Below, piece by piece: positions 11,001-19,988 of a DNA stretch of 64,000 nt (its first letter is position 1; each line of letters opens with the position of its first letter). Position numbers and translations under genes: made by a program. The stretch is from CAYVVD01 sp964454975 (GTDB taxonomy: Bacteria; Bacteroidota; Ignavibacteria; Kapaibacteriales; UBA2268): positions 1 through 64,000 of the forward strand of contig CAYVVD010000002.1 of assembly GCA_964454975.1 (NCBI GenBank), given 5' to 3'. A model generated the notes under the pieces. The model worked only from the letters and a program-made list of their open reading frames with translations, was not told the DNA's origin and did not search any database.

Positions 11001-13519
11001 AAACTAATGGTAAATCAGCCGAATTAAGCCTCAAAATTGAAAAAGAGCACTTACCTAATATATTTGTCTCTGCAACCCTTATCAAACCTCTTGTAAATAA
11101 GGAAATGCCTCTGAATGTTGCATTTGGTTATTGCTCAATTAAAACGGAGGATACAGAGTACAAGTTACCGGTAGAAATAATTGCCGCTAAGAAATCAAAC
11201 TCCCGGACAAAGCAGAAAATCCGTGTGAAGACAAAAGCAATGAAAGATATCAATGTTACAATTGCCGCCGTAGATGAAGGTATCCTTCAAATCAAAAACT
11301 ACAACACCCCTAACCCCTATGATTACTTTTACAGGAAACAGAAGCTTGGTATATCAACATTCTCAATGTATAAGTACTTATTCCCGGAAATTGACTTTTC
11401 CAAAGATGGCTTCGGCGGTGGCGCCGGCCTGATGTCCATGCTTGACAAGAGGCTAAACCCCTTAAAAGCAAAGAGAGTGAAACTGTTGGTATATTGGAGC
11501 GGGATATTAAAAACCGATTCCCATGGTGAAGCAGAATATGAAATTGAAATACCGGAATTTTCAGGGACTGTCAGAATTATGGCCTGTGCTTTTCACAGCA
11601 AATCATTTGGCTCGGCAGAATCAAAAATGATAGTGACTGACCCACTTGTTGTTTCAACAGGAGTTCCCCGCGTTCTCAGCCCGGGAGATGAATTTGTAAT
11701 GCCTGTCATGATTAGTAATACAACTGATAAAACAATAAACACAAGATACAAGCTCAATTTAACCGGGCCGCTAAGTATAATTCAGAACCCTTCCGGCAGT
11801 GCAAGCATCCCTGCAAATTCTGAAAAACGAATATATTACCGGGTAGCAGCCGGGAATGAATTGGGAATAGCCAAGATTGTCCTTGAAGCAAGCGGGAATG
11901 GCAAGACTTATATCAACTCGACAGAATTATCCGTCCGGGTGCCCGTTTCATTGCAAAAAGAGTCCCTTTCCGGCTACCTTACTTCCGGAAACTCAAAGGA
12001 GGTTGGTGCACCAATTCAATACCATCCCAAATCAGTCAGTTCGAAGATAATTCTTAGCTCCGGCCCCTCAGTTAAATTAATGGAGCATTTCGAGTACCTT
12101 ATTAATTATCCACACGGTTGTCTCGAACAGACGATTTCAAATGCATTCCCTCAACTTGCCCTCATGGACTTGTGGAAGACATCAAAGGAAGCATATCCGG
12201 CACACAGGAATTCTGAAATAAGGGATAATATTAATTCGGTCATCCAAAAGTTGAGGTCTATGCAATCGCACGAAGGTGCATTCACTTTCTGGCCCGGTGG
12301 CGGAGCACTATCATGGTGGGGCTCTGCATATGCTGCACATTTTTTAATTGAAGCGAGAAAACAGGGTTACAACGTTTCACCGGCAATGATGGACAAACTA
12401 TTCAAATACTTGCGGAAATCTGCAACCAATGCAGAGGAAGAAGAAATACACATAAACAACAACGGGAAGTGGATAACAGAAAAGTTTATTCCAAGAGAAG
12501 CAGTATATTCTGCCTATGTGCTGGCTTTGAACAGGAATCCTGACATCAGCCTCCTAAACCACCTGCGAAGCAACATCAATAAATTAAATGATGAGATGAA
12601 GTTTATGCTTGCAGCAGCATTCAAGCTTGCCGGAGACAGAAAGAATTATCTATCAATGATACCGGCTTCAGATATTACAGAGACCGAATCCGAGTTTGCC
12701 GGAAGCTTTTCCTCTCCTGTCCGGAATCTTGCTATTGCAGTTTATACGCTCCAGGAAGCTGCCCCTGAGAGTAAACGATTGCCTGCTCTAATCAAACACC
12801 TTGAGGAGATTTTAACCGGCAACAAGTATCTTTCCACTCAGGAACGTTCATTTGGTTTATTAGCCCTTGCAAAATATTACAAAAGCAATGCAGGGCAAAA
12901 TGTTTCCGGTTCTGTGGAAATAAACGGCAAACCGGTAATGAAACTTTATTCAAATGAATCTTCCAAGGCTCACTCATTTGACAACTCCGGCCTGAAAATC
13001 AAATCAAGCGGAGGAGGAAAGCTATTCTATTATTATCAGACTGAGGGCTTGCCAAAGAACGTGTCTTTCAAAGAAGAAGACAACTTTATCCGGGTTAGAA
13101 GAAATTATTACAGGGCTGATGGTACGAGTATCAGCGGAAATAGCGTCAGGCAAGGTGAAGTAGTAGTGGTTGAAATTACACTTAAATCCCAGCACAATGA
13201 GACAATTAAGAATATTGCAATAACAGACATACTGCCTGCAGGGCTCGAAGTGGAGAATCCCCGTATTAACCAATCACAGAAACAATATGCATGGATAAAG
13301 GACCAGTCATTCCCCGAGCATTTTGATTACAGGGATGACAGGGTGAATATATTTACATCCCTCAGCAGTAGTATTGGCGTAAATAAGGGATTGAAATTCT
13401 ATTACATCGCAAGGGCCGTAACAAAAGGCGAGTATCTACTTGGTCCGGTTCATGCCGATGCAATGTACCGTGGAGAATATCACTCATTCCATGGCGCCGG
13501 CACATTCACTGTTGATTGA
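8093..13519 (+). CDS. Bacterial alpha-2-macroglobulin lipoprotein
   Basis: A 1808-residue periplasmic protease-trap protein of the YfhM/ECAM family. The N-terminus is a lipoprotein signal (MKKTIFFALLSILAFAC), so it is probably anchored to a membrane. Many MG (macroglobulin) beta domains follow, including a YRPDDTI segment near residue 580 typical of the MG3 region. The thioester motif GCLEQ is intact with Cys1343 and Gln1346, embedded in NYPHGCLEQTISNAFPQ, and followed by alpha-helical TED repeats. Known members trap attacking proteases by covalent coupling through the thioester. The stop codon overlaps the start of pbpC, the usual partner that repairs peptidoglycan, so the two are very likely co-transcribed and translationally coupled. 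Confidence 0.95.
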   Translation: MKKTIFFALLSILAFACNTNTLEIAGTNIPPDGEISEQQNLEFTFSRDMVPDSIINIWNDIEYIVFFPKVSGSFKWISRNTLKFSPYYKFRPHTEYTAIFTKEILKYSSREYIFNFAQIVKFSTEKVRIEEFSTIWKYNSTNNTNILQALIKFSQKINPVILDSLIEFSIDGRTLGKTISSPKIDFINSFTLAIPGNLEVEDKYLNAKIKSGLSIVGTYSKTKKEFSEETKIPKVNDFEITWMKPGEDIRNLTIQVFTNQKIENPDTISKYLKIEPFTDFEILTNEYGFLIYGNFNPENTYEITIAKGLQSESGYSLKGEYRESVAFRNVNPFIGFTENEAMYLTSAGSKNIGIEIYGIPKFKLSVYKIYQGNVLPFTRDYKRWGMHWEEDSEEYYDYKYYETSEYGDLIHEKEYETTTLPKMRGMSVLKLDFRDILKQFDGVYVVKIESEDRTWLQESKIISISDLGIIAKSSENGILVYVNSLLKGYSVQGAQVSLFSQSNRKLATATTNAFGIVKFNSPNINGIQFTPGMISVSKGSDVNYLILKDETKVITSDFDEITGSENEDYSTFLYGDRNLYRPDDTIVVAGIVRDKNWDPLKNVPVKLKVINPMQQVFKEIKINLDEEGGFSTNFYVPSHALTGIYTITASLSTGKPLKSMYVSVEDFLPDRISVEVKTDKENYSPGDTLIFTSEVNNLFGPPASDRNYELEVFYRTTDFRPKSYSNYNFSLVNEGLSLEDFSSRGKTDNQGQIMQLTTIPKRFRNIGIINGTADLTVFDETGRTVSRNAKFKIFTQDVFAGIGNFDRYHKTESPISFPLIAINKNGTTGSGKFRLIIIRFNWETVLRKNNRGNYYFESQKVEEVLINKVVDVNGKKTFYKYTPDRTGSYEVRLSHPDASSYVSNTFYAYGWGSVSSKSFETDKEGRITIEPQKYKYEVGETAKILFKTPFRGKMLITIERDKIIDEHIIETNGKSAELSLKIEKEHLPNIFVSATLIKPLVNKEMPLNVAFGYCSIKTEDTEYKLPVEIIAAKKSNSRTKQKIRVKTKAMKDINVTIAAVDEGILQIKNYNTPNPYDYFYRKQKLGISTFSMYKYLFPEIDFSKDGFGGGAGLMSMLDKRLNPLKAKRVKLLVYWSGILKTDSHGEAEYEIEIPEFSGTVRIMACAFHSKSFGSAESKMIVTDPLVVSTGVPRVLSPGDEFVMPVMISNTTDKTINTRYKLNLTGPLSIIQNPSGSASIPANSEKRIYYRVAAGNELGIAKIVLEASGNGKTYINSTELSVRVPVSLQKESLSGYLTSGNSKEVGAPIQYHPKSVSSKIILSSGPSVKLMEHFEYLINYPHGCLEQTISNAFPQLALMDLWKTSKEAYPAHRNSEIRDNINSVIQKLRSMQSHEGAFTFWPGGGALSWWGSAYAAHFLIEARKQGYNVSPAMMDKLFKYLRKSATNAEEEEIHINNNGKWITEKFIPREAVYSAYVLALNRNPDISLLNHLRSNINKLNDEMKFMLAAAFKLAGDRKNYLSMIPASDITETESEFAGSFSSPVRNLAIAVYTLQEAAPESKRLPALIKHLEEILTGNKYLSTQERSFGLLALAKYYKSNAGQNVSGSVEINGKPVMKLYSNESSKAHSFDNSGLKIKSSGGGKLFYYYQTEGLPKNVSFKEEDNFIRVRRNYYRADGTSISGNSVRQGEVVVVEITLKSQHNETIKNIAITDILPAGLEVENPRINQSQKQYAWIKDQSFPEHFDYRDDRVNIFTSLSSSIGVNKGLKFYYIARAVTKGEYLLGPVHADAMYRGEYHSFHGAGTFTVD

Positions 13520-15816
13520 TGACTACTCAAAGAAATAAACTTATTATCGGGGTTAAGTCAGGTGTAGCCTTAGCCCTGATTGTTATTTTGCTTGACCTAC
13601 TCTTCCCTTTGAGAATTGAAAGAAATTATTCAACGGCGGTCTATTCTGCTGAAGATAAATTAATCGCTGCATTCCTCAACAACAATGACAAATGGCGTTT
13701 CGAAGCAGAATATGATGAGTTACCCCAATACCTCGTAAAAGCAATTATCCATAAAGAGGACAAATATTTTAATTATCACCCCGGTTTTAATCCCATTTCA
13801 ATAATCAGGGCAACAATACAGAATATCTTTTCTGCTGAAGTAATATCCGGTGCATCTACGATTAGTATGCAGCTCGCACGGTTATTAGAGCCAAAAGAAA
13901 GAACCTTAATCAACAAACTTGTTGAAACATTCAGGGCAGTTCAGCTTGAAATGCATTTTAGTAAAGATGAAATCCTGCTAATTTATTTGAATCACCTCCC
14001 CTATGGGGGGAATATTGAAGGTATTAAAGCTGCCGCTGCACTTTATTTTGAAAAACCCCCGCGTAACCTGAGCCTGTCAGAGTCTGTTGCATTTACAATT
14101 ATTCCGAACAATCCTAACAAATACTTTCCGGGAAAATCGAACAGCGAAATTGAAAAAGCAAAAAATAATTGGCTTGTTCGTTTAAGAAATGATGGAGTGT
14201 TTAACAATAGCGAAGTGAATTTTGCTTTAAAAGAAAGTATATCAGCTAAAAGGCGCGAAATTCCGAAGTCGGCTCCACATCTTGCGTACCGTCTTCATAA
14301 TGATTACCCTAACAGTTCAAACATTCATACCCATATTAAATATGAACTACAGCTAAAAATCTCAAGCGCAATTAGAAGCTACACTTTAAATCAAAATAGT
14401 ATGGGGATTTATAACTCCGCTGTTTTGGTAATTGAAAATGAAACAGGAAGCGTGATAGCTTATGCAGGCTCAAATGATTTTTTCGATAATGAAAACAATG
14501 GCCAGGTTGACGGTATACGTGCTTTACGTTCTCCGGGCAGCACATTGAAACCCCTGATATACGCTTTGTCGTTTGAAAGGGGCTTATTAACACCGATGAA
14601 GCGCCTGCCTGATGTACCAATCACTTTCAGCGATTACAGCCCCGAGAATTTTACAGGCACTTATCATGGGATGGTCACCGCACGCGATGCTCTTGCCTGG
14701 TCGTTAAACATCCCTGCCGTCAGGCTTCTTTATGACTATGGTACAAAGAAATTCCTGCTTGAAATGATAAAAATCGGTTTTGATGACATAAAAAACCGGA
14801 AGAAAAAACTGGGACCTTCAGTGATTCTTGGAGGTTGCGGTACTACACTTGAAGAATTGACGAGAATGTATTCTATTTTTGCTAATTCAGGAAAGATTAG
14901 AGATTTAATATTTACTAAACAAGAGAATCAATCATTACCGGATTCCATTATCAGCCCTGAAGCCGCTTTTCTCATAAGCGACATTCTATCCGGCGCAGTC
15001 AGGCCTGACTTGCTCTACGAAACAGAATCAGCACTGAATATTCCAAAAATTGCGTGGAAAACGGGAACATCTTACGGTAGAAAGGACGCCTGGAGCATCG
15101 GTTACAACAAAGCTTACACTGTTGGAGTATGGGTTGGTAATTTTAATGGCTCTGCAAGTGAACAGCTTACGGGAACAGGCTCAGCCACTCCCCTGCTTTT
15201 CGAAATCTTTGGAATGCTTGGAAAAAGGAACAGGGATTGGTTTGATAAACCAGATAACCTTTATGAACGTATGATTGATGCACATACAGGCCTATTACCG
15301 GGTAAATACACCCAGGATACTATAAGTGACTACTATATTCCTCTCGTTTCCGAAACAACGGTTTCTGAAAACTATGAGGAATTCTTTGTTGATGGGAATA
15401 CAAGTTATTGTGATGAATGCAATGAACAAAACAATTTAGTAAAGGTATTATATCCTAAATACGACCCGGAGCTAATTGCATATTTCAAAAGAATGAATAT
15501 TCCATTCGAAAAACCTCCACCTCATAATAATAAATGCAGCAGAGTTGCGAAAGATTCAGAACCAATCATTGAATTCCCTGTAAATGGACAGGAGTACTTT
15601 ATTGAGAAGGACGCTGGTCAAAAAATACGTTTATCGGCTATAACAGGTTCAGATGTTTCTATGTTGCATTGGTATATTGATGACAAATTTTTACTCGGAA
15701 GCAATCCTGACAGTACCGTCTTTTTCGAGCCTGAAAAAAGCGGTAAATATAAAATTTCATGTAACGACGACAAAGGTAGAAATGCAGATATTAGTATTCG
15801 CATTTCTTTCTATTGA
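13519..15816 (+). CDS. pbpC: Penicillin-binding protein 1C (bifunctional)
   Basis: Peptidoglycan glycosyltransferase and transpeptidase anchored by an N-terminal membrane segment (residues ~10-30). The GT51 domain shows KEDKYFNYHPG with the catalytic Glu near residue 80, GASTISMQLAR near 112, and LNHLPYGGNIEG near 158. The transpeptidase domain has SxxK (S341-TLK), SLN at about 395, and KTGTSYGRKDAWS near 515. A BiPBP_C-type beta domain ends the protein. The ATG at 13519 overlaps the alpha-2-macroglobulin stop (TGATG), fixing this start over a TTG one codon earlier. The pairing with alpha-2-macroglobulin is the classical envelope-defence operon. Confidence 0.95.
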   Translation: MTTQRNKLIIGVKSGVALALIVILLDLLFPLRIERNYSTAVYSAEDKLIAAFLNNNDKWRFEAEYDELPQYLVKAIIHKEDKYFNYHPGFNPISIIRATIQNIFSAEVISGASTISMQLARLLEPKERTLINKLVETFRAVQLEMHFSKDEILLIYLNHLPYGGNIEGIKAAAALYFEKPPRNLSLSESVAFTIIPNNPNKYFPGKSNSEIEKAKNNWLVRLRNDGVFNNSEVNFALKESISAKRREIPKSAPHLAYRLHNDYPNSSNIHTHIKYELQLKISSAIRSYTLNQNSMGIYNSAVLVIENETGSVIAYAGSNDFFDNENNGQVDGIRALRSPGSTLKPLIYALSFERGLLTPMKRLPDVPITFSDYSPENFTGTYHGMVTARDALAWSLNIPAVRLLYDYGTKKFLLEMIKIGFDDIKNRKKKLGPSVILGGCGTTLEELTRMYSIFANSGKIRDLIFTKQENQSLPDSIISPEAAFLISDILSGAVRPDLLYETESALNIPKIAWKTGTSYGRKDAWSIGYNKAYTVGVWVGNFNGSASEQLTGTGSATPLLFEIFGMLGKRNRDWFDKPDNLYERMIDAHTGLLPGKYTQDTISDYYIPLVSETTVSENYEEFFVDGNTSYCDECNEQNNLVKVLYPKYDPELIAYFKRMNIPFEKPPPHNNKCSRVAKDSEPIIEFPVNGQEYFIEKDAGQKIRLSAITGSDVSMLHWYIDDKFLLGSNPDSTVFFEPEKSGKYKISCNDDKGRNADISIRISFY

Positions 15817-15863
15817 AAAATATTATTTAATTTAAAGTTTTTATTATTAATCAATTGACTGAA

Positions 15864-16889
15864 ATGAAAGCAATATACATTGAAGAACACGGTGGCCCTG
15901 AAGTATTAAAATTTACTGAAGATTTCGAAAGGCCACAACCCAAAGAAGATGAAGTACTTGTAAATATAAAAGCTACGAGCATCAACAGGGTGGACACTGT
16001 TATCAGGCGTGGCTACCCGGGTATGCAGCTGCCTATGCCGCATATACCAGGTGGAGATATTGCCGGGGAAATTGTTGAACTCGGTGATAATGTAACCGGA
16101 TATTTTGTCGGGGATAGAATAATTGCCTACCCGATTGTACTTCCCGATAACCTGAATATTGATTATGATGGCCGGGAACACCTGAACGATGGCTGGAAAT
16201 ACTTTGGAATGCACACAAAAGGCTCTTATGCTGAATTCATTAGCGTACCGGCACAAAATGTTTATAAGCTTCACCCCAACATCAGTTACGAGGAAGCCGC
16301 TGCTTTGCCGATATCCGGCCTAACAGCCTATTATGGTATGAGCGAAATCGCGAATATCCGTCCCGGCCAGACATTCTTTCTGTGGGGAGGCTCGGGAGGA
16401 ATGGGAACCCTGGTTGTACAGATAGCTATGGCGATGGGTGCAACTGTAATTGCAACAGCAGGAACAGATGAGAAAGTTCAAAAATTAAAAGAGATTGGCG
16501 TTGACCATGCATTCAGGCATGATGAAGATGTTGTTTCTGAAGTGCTGAATTTATACCCGGCCGGCATAGATGTGATTCTTGATTATGTTGGGCCGGCTAC
16601 ATTTGCAAAAACACACAAAATGATTCGAAAAGGTGGAAAAATCCTGATGTGTGGTATGCTAACAGGTATGGAAGTAAATCTTCATATCCAACAGACATAT
16701 TTCAGGCAGGTTAGTATTTTGGGTTATTATCTCGGTACGCCGGACAAGTTCGCAGAGATGATAGAGTTCTTTGGAGAAAAGGATATTCATCCAGTGATTC
16801 ATAAGACAATTGAACTTAAGGATGCTGCAGAAGGTCACAGGATAATGGAAGCGAGAGAAGCGTTTGGAAAGATTGTGATTAGAGTTTAA
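15864..16889 (+). CDS. Zinc-independent quinone oxidoreductase / MDR-family alcohol dehydrogenase
   Basis: A 341-residue medium-chain dehydrogenase/reductase. The GroES-like N-terminal half has the usual TSINRVDTVIRRG segment and the PGGDIAGEIVELG motif. The Rossmann half carries the NAD(P)-binding GGSGGMGTLVVQIA near residue 173 and a GAT..ATAGTDEK strand. Structural and catalytic zinc cysteines are absent, pointing to the QOR/crotonyl-reductase side of the family. I chose ATG 15864; a TTG at 15855 is in frame but less likely. It follows pbpC by 47 bases and may be read from the same transcript, though no functional link is obvious. The substrate is unknown. Confidence 0.88.
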   Translation: MKAIYIEEHGGPEVLKFTEDFERPQPKEDEVLVNIKATSINRVDTVIRRGYPGMQLPMPHIPGGDIAGEIVELGDNVTGYFVGDRIIAYPIVLPDNLNIDYDGREHLNDGWKYFGMHTKGSYAEFISVPAQNVYKLHPNISYEEAAALPISGLTAYYGMSEIANIRPGQTFFLWGGSGGMGTLVVQIAMAMGATVIATAGTDEKVQKLKEIGVDHAFRHDEDVVSEVLNLYPAGIDVILDYVGPATFAKTHKMIRKGGKILMCGMLTGMEVNLHIQQTYFRQVSILGYYLGTPDKFAEMIEFFGEKDIHPVIHKTIELKDAAEGHRIMEAREAFGKIVIRV

Positions 16890-17008
16890 GAATGTGTTTA
16901 ATACCAAACTCCGAGTCTGTTCAAACTGGCTTAATATATTTAGAATTTTAATAATGGTGTCATACTTTGACTACGCTCGGTAAGACATAAATATTTATAC
17001 AAATAAGG

Positions 17009-17359
17009 TCAATATATGTTTACTCCTCTGTTCTCCCTCAAGTAAGAAATATCAATCTTAAAATCATCCGGAGTGATGTAACCTGCATTTGAGAATGTTA
17101 GCCTGTCAGTTTTTTCAGCGTCTGGTAATAAATCCCCGAATTCCATTTCTTTATACGCTATTTCTTCACCATTTTCCAACGCTCTTGCCATCACAATTAC
17201 AAAGTATGCAGGAGTATCGCCTTTGTTTTTGATAGTAACATCAAGAAAAACCAAGCCATCGCCTGTCCTGCCTTCTTTTTCAGACATCAACAGCACATCA
17301 GGCCCTCCGACTTCAGTGCAGGCGAATAACAATAGAAAAATATAGGGAATAAACTTCAT
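17009..17359 (-). CDS. Small predicted lipoprotein, FxLYD/CARDB-like
   Basis: 116 residues with a short lipoprotein signal (MKFIPYIFLLLFAC, lipobox LFAC). The body is a single beta-sandwich-like domain with VFLDVTIKNKGDTPAYFVIV, a pattern resembling FxLYD/CARDB extracytoplasmic domains. The ATG shares one base with the TAA of the upstream phosphofructokinase gene (TAATG), so translation is probably coupled even though the two products have no evident functional connection. Function unknown. Confidence 0.72.
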   Translation of the reverse strand: MKFIPYIFLLLFACTEVGGPDVLLMSEKEGRTGDGLVFLDVTIKNKGDTPAYFVIVMARALENGEEIAYKEMEFGDLLPDAEKTDRLTFSNAGYITPDDFKIDISYLRENRGVNIY

Positions 17360-18576
17360 TACATATACCTGTGAATCTTACCAACCTGTTCTAAATATAC
17401 GGGTTTGTAAGGTTCAGGTTCACGGCCGAAACATGTCCCCATTTGTTCATGGAAACATATTTCCTTTAAATCAACAAGCCTTTGTTTAATAGCTTCCACA
17501 GTAGGTATATAAGTAATCTCCTCGGCTTCAACTCCAACCACCGTAATCCCTGAAATACCTTCTTTCATGAGCATAACAGCAGCACCACCGGCTTGCTTGC
17601 CAAATGCCACATCATAGCTTGAAGTTGTCCCGGCACGAACGAGATGCCCCAGGGCAACCTCCCTGATTTCCGGGTATTCATAAATACCTTCGACAAAAAC
17701 ACCTTCTTTTGAAAGCACCTTTTGCCATTCTCTGTCCTGCTTCATGAAATATTCAAGTTGCTTGCGGATATACCCCCCTACCCCTGAGAGTTTCTGATGC
17801 CCGAATGAATCAGAAACAGAATCATCGGTAAAAAACTCGCCTTTTTTATTTTTAACACCTTCGGCAGCAACAATGATATAAGTTGAGCCTTTTACATCGC
17901 TATTGAGGAGCCTGGTAATGTAAGTTGATTTGAAATGCTCATAAACTATTTTGTAATCAACCATAATCTCAGGAATCAGTATGCAATCAGCATCAGCTCC
18001 AAGCCCTCCCCTGAATGCTGTATGACCGGAATAACGCCCGAACACCTCAATAATCAAAGCACGATTGTGTGTAAGGCCGGTTGTACGCAAATCGTCGGTA
18101 AATTTTGAAATACGGTTTATTGTAGAATCACCGCCTACGGAATATGTCTGTAAATCCAAATCCATTGTTTTGGGTATATGAATACATTTAATTCCTTTTG
18201 AAATCAAATCCACTACAACGGAACCCGTATCGTCGCCACCGGCAATCAAAAGCCCGTCAATATTGTGCATTGCAAGTCCATCTTTTATTATCTCGTACTT
18301 ATTCGGATCCTTAATTTTGCTGATTTTCACCCTGGAATGGCCTGCCTCAGAACCTGCCACACCGGAATGTATCCTGTCAGTCATTGCAAAATCAATCACA
18401 GGCGGATGAAGGGTTTTCAGGTTATAAAGGCCTGCATATCCATTTGGGATCAGGCATACTTCAATCCCCAGGTTATTAGCCATCCTTGCTGCGCCTACAA
18501 TCACTGCGTTCAATCCTCCGCAATCACCACCACTCGTTATGATACCAAGCTTTTTTGGTTCTGACATAAAATGCAT
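17359..18576 (-). CDS. Divergent 6-phosphofructokinase family protein (probably PPi-type)
   Basis: 405 residues with the PfkA fold. GGDDT at 113-117 and the Lys of PKT at 135-137 are the combination that in this family marks pyrophosphate rather than ATP as phosphoryl donor. Several otherwise near-invariant motifs differ: the nucleotide-loop GGDCPGLN reads GGDCGGLN (17-23), LGSSR reads AGHSR (79-82), and the catalytic PKTxDND reads PKTMDLD (135-141), keeping both Asp but replacing Asn with Leu. FGRYSGHTA (179-187) replaces MGRxAGxLA. The fold is certain; fructose 6-phosphate as substrate is likely but not secure. Two ATGs (18576 and 18567) are possible; AAAGGAAT precedes the first. Confidence 0.82.
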   Translation of the reverse strand: MHFMSEPKKLGIITSGGDCGGLNAVIVGAARMANNLGIEVCLIPNGYAGLYNLKTLHPPVIDFAMTDRIHSGVAGSEAGHSRVKISKIKDPNKYEIIKDGLAMHNIDGLLIAGGDDTGSVVVDLISKGIKCIHIPKTMDLDLQTYSVGGDSTINRISKFTDDLRTTGLTHNRALIIEVFGRYSGHTAFRGGLGADADCILIPEIMVDYKIVYEHFKSTYITRLLNSDVKGSTYIIVAAEGVKNKKGEFFTDDSVSDSFGHQKLSGVGGYIRKQLEYFMKQDREWQKVLSKEGVFVEGIYEYPEIREVALGHLVRAGTTSSYDVAFGKQAGGAAVMLMKEGISGITVVGVEAEEITYIPTVEAIKQRLVDLKEICFHEQMGTCFGREPEPYKPVYLEQVGKIHRYM

Positions 18577-18678
18577 ATTCCTTTTTTAGTTTTGAGATAA
18601 TTTGCATAATTAGAATTCAGTAAAGGTTCAAATTAAGAATTTAGTTCTAATTAAACTGATTGGTGTTCCGGCGAGACT

Positions 18679-19566
18679 ATGAAAGGTACCAAAAGCAAGA
18701 ATTTGAATGAATTAGTTGAAACTCTCAGTGAAGAGCTGGCAGATAGTTTTTTTCAGACTCTTCAAATGCTTTCCACTATTATTTCATTGAGTGAAAGATA
18801 CTACGAAGGCAGCCATTCAGGATTTGTTTCTGAGAAATCTGCTTTAGTTGCTGAGGAACTAAACTTGAGCGAAGAAGATGTAACAGAAATTAAAATTACA
18901 GGGCTGGTTCATGATATTGGAAAAGTTGGGTTCAAAGACAAAGCTTTGTATAAATTCACTTCAGAAATGACCCGGCGTGAATTCCAGATTTATTCGCTTC
19001 ACCCCCTTATAGGCAGGGAAATTCTTTCAAAACACAGCGGATATGGCAACATAGCCAAAATTGTTTACCAACACCACGAGAGGCCGGATGGTTCGGGTTT
19101 TCCAAACCACCTGAAGGGCGATTCCATACTGCCGGGTGCAGCAATAATTGCCGTTGTGGACACGTATCACAATTTGATGCACAAAACATTGCGAGACAAA
19201 AATAAAACTACTACAAGGCAAGTCCATTTTGCAAGTGCTTCTAATTACATTTCAACTACCGGGGAATTATATAATTCTGCAATCAGCTACCTGAACAAGA
19301 AAAAAGGGATAATGTTTGATACAAAGGTGGTTGATGTTTTTATTGATTTGATTGAAAACGAGAGAAAACAACTTAGGTATAAAACGGTCCAGCGTGTTCA
19401 TGTCAACAAAGTAGAGCAGGATATGGTTTTTGCCGAAGATTATTATACAAGTTATGGCCTGTTGATTGCCGCAAAAGGTGAAGTTATGAAAGCCGAAATG
19501 CAACCTGCATTAGTCAGGTTTGCCGATGCCGGAGAATTGCCTGTAAAAGTATTAATGTTTAACTGA
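18679..19566 (+). CDS. HD-GYP domain protein (cyclic-di-GMP phosphodiesterase family)
   Basis: 295 residues, cytoplasmic. The HD-GYP domain has the metal-binding VHDIGK near residue 77, the SLHPLIG histidine near 112, and HHERPDGSGFP near 136, where GYP is the conservative variant GFP. A C-terminal ~70-residue module (AEDYYTSYGLLIAAKGE) is the one commonly found after HD-GYP domains. There is no N-terminal receiver domain. Instead a separate receiver protein is encoded 8 bases downstream, which suggests a split two-component module. It likely degrades c-di-GMP; activity cannot be proven from sequence. Confidence 0.88.
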   Translation: MKGTKSKNLNELVETLSEELADSFFQTLQMLSTIISLSERYYEGSHSGFVSEKSALVAEELNLSEEDVTEIKITGLVHDIGKVGFKDKALYKFTSEMTRREFQIYSLHPLIGREILSKHSGYGNIAKIVYQHHERPDGSGFPNHLKGDSILPGAAIIAVVDTYHNLMHKTLRDKNKTTTRQVHFASASNYISTTGELYNSAISYLNKKKGIMFDTKVVDVFIDLIENERKQLRYKTVQRVHVNKVEQDMVFAEDYYTSYGLLIAAKGEVMKAEMQPALVRFADAGELPVKVLMFN

Positions 19567-19574
19567 TTTTCCCG

Positions 19575-19988
19575 ATGGAACAAATAAAAAAAGATGATTA
19601 TTCTGAGCTTACTGTTTTAATTATAGATGACGAAGTACCGTTCAGAAATTACCTGGTTCAAGTAATTAAAAAATATCTAAATACAAAAATTCTTTCAGCA
19701 GGTAATCCTGTTGAAGGGATAGAATTGATAAGAACAAATAGGCCAGACCTTGTTCTCCTCGATATGCAAATGCCGAAAATGGACGGTTTTACTGCATTAA
19801 GCAAAATCAGGAAAGATAAAAAAATCACGAGCACGCCTGTAATAGCATGCTCTGCCCTTAACAATGCAGAATTAATTAAAAGCTTGATTAAACTTGGAAT
19901 AAGCGATTATCTGATAAAACCCGTTGACCCTTATGCGATTGTCCAGAAAACAAGTAAAGTATTGAATCAAATAAGACGTAATAAATGA
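19575..19988 (+). CDS. Single-domain response regulator receiver
   Basis: 137 residues, one CheY-like domain. The acidic pair IIDDE near residue 16, the phospho-acceptor Asp in LVLLDMQMPKMDG near 57, Ser in ACSAL near 87 and Lys in LIKPVDP near 109 are all present. There is no output domain. It follows the HD-GYP gene by 8 bases and its stop overlaps the holA start by 4 bases (ATGA), so the three genes are one transcription unit. It may control the adjacent HD-GYP protein by direct contact. Confidence 0.9.
   Translation: MEQIKKDDYSELTVLIIDDEVPFRNYLVQVIKKYLNTKILSAGNPVEGIELIRTNRPDLVLLDMQMPKMDGFTALSKIRKDKKITSTPVIACSALNNAELIKSLIKLGISDYLIKPVDPYAIVQKTSKVLNQIRRNK

Noticed and set aside
8029..13273. 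Minus-strand open frames inside the alpha-2-macroglobulin gene
   Set aside because: They are shadows of a clearly coding 1808-residue frame, lack starts with ribosome-binding sites and have no protein-like features.
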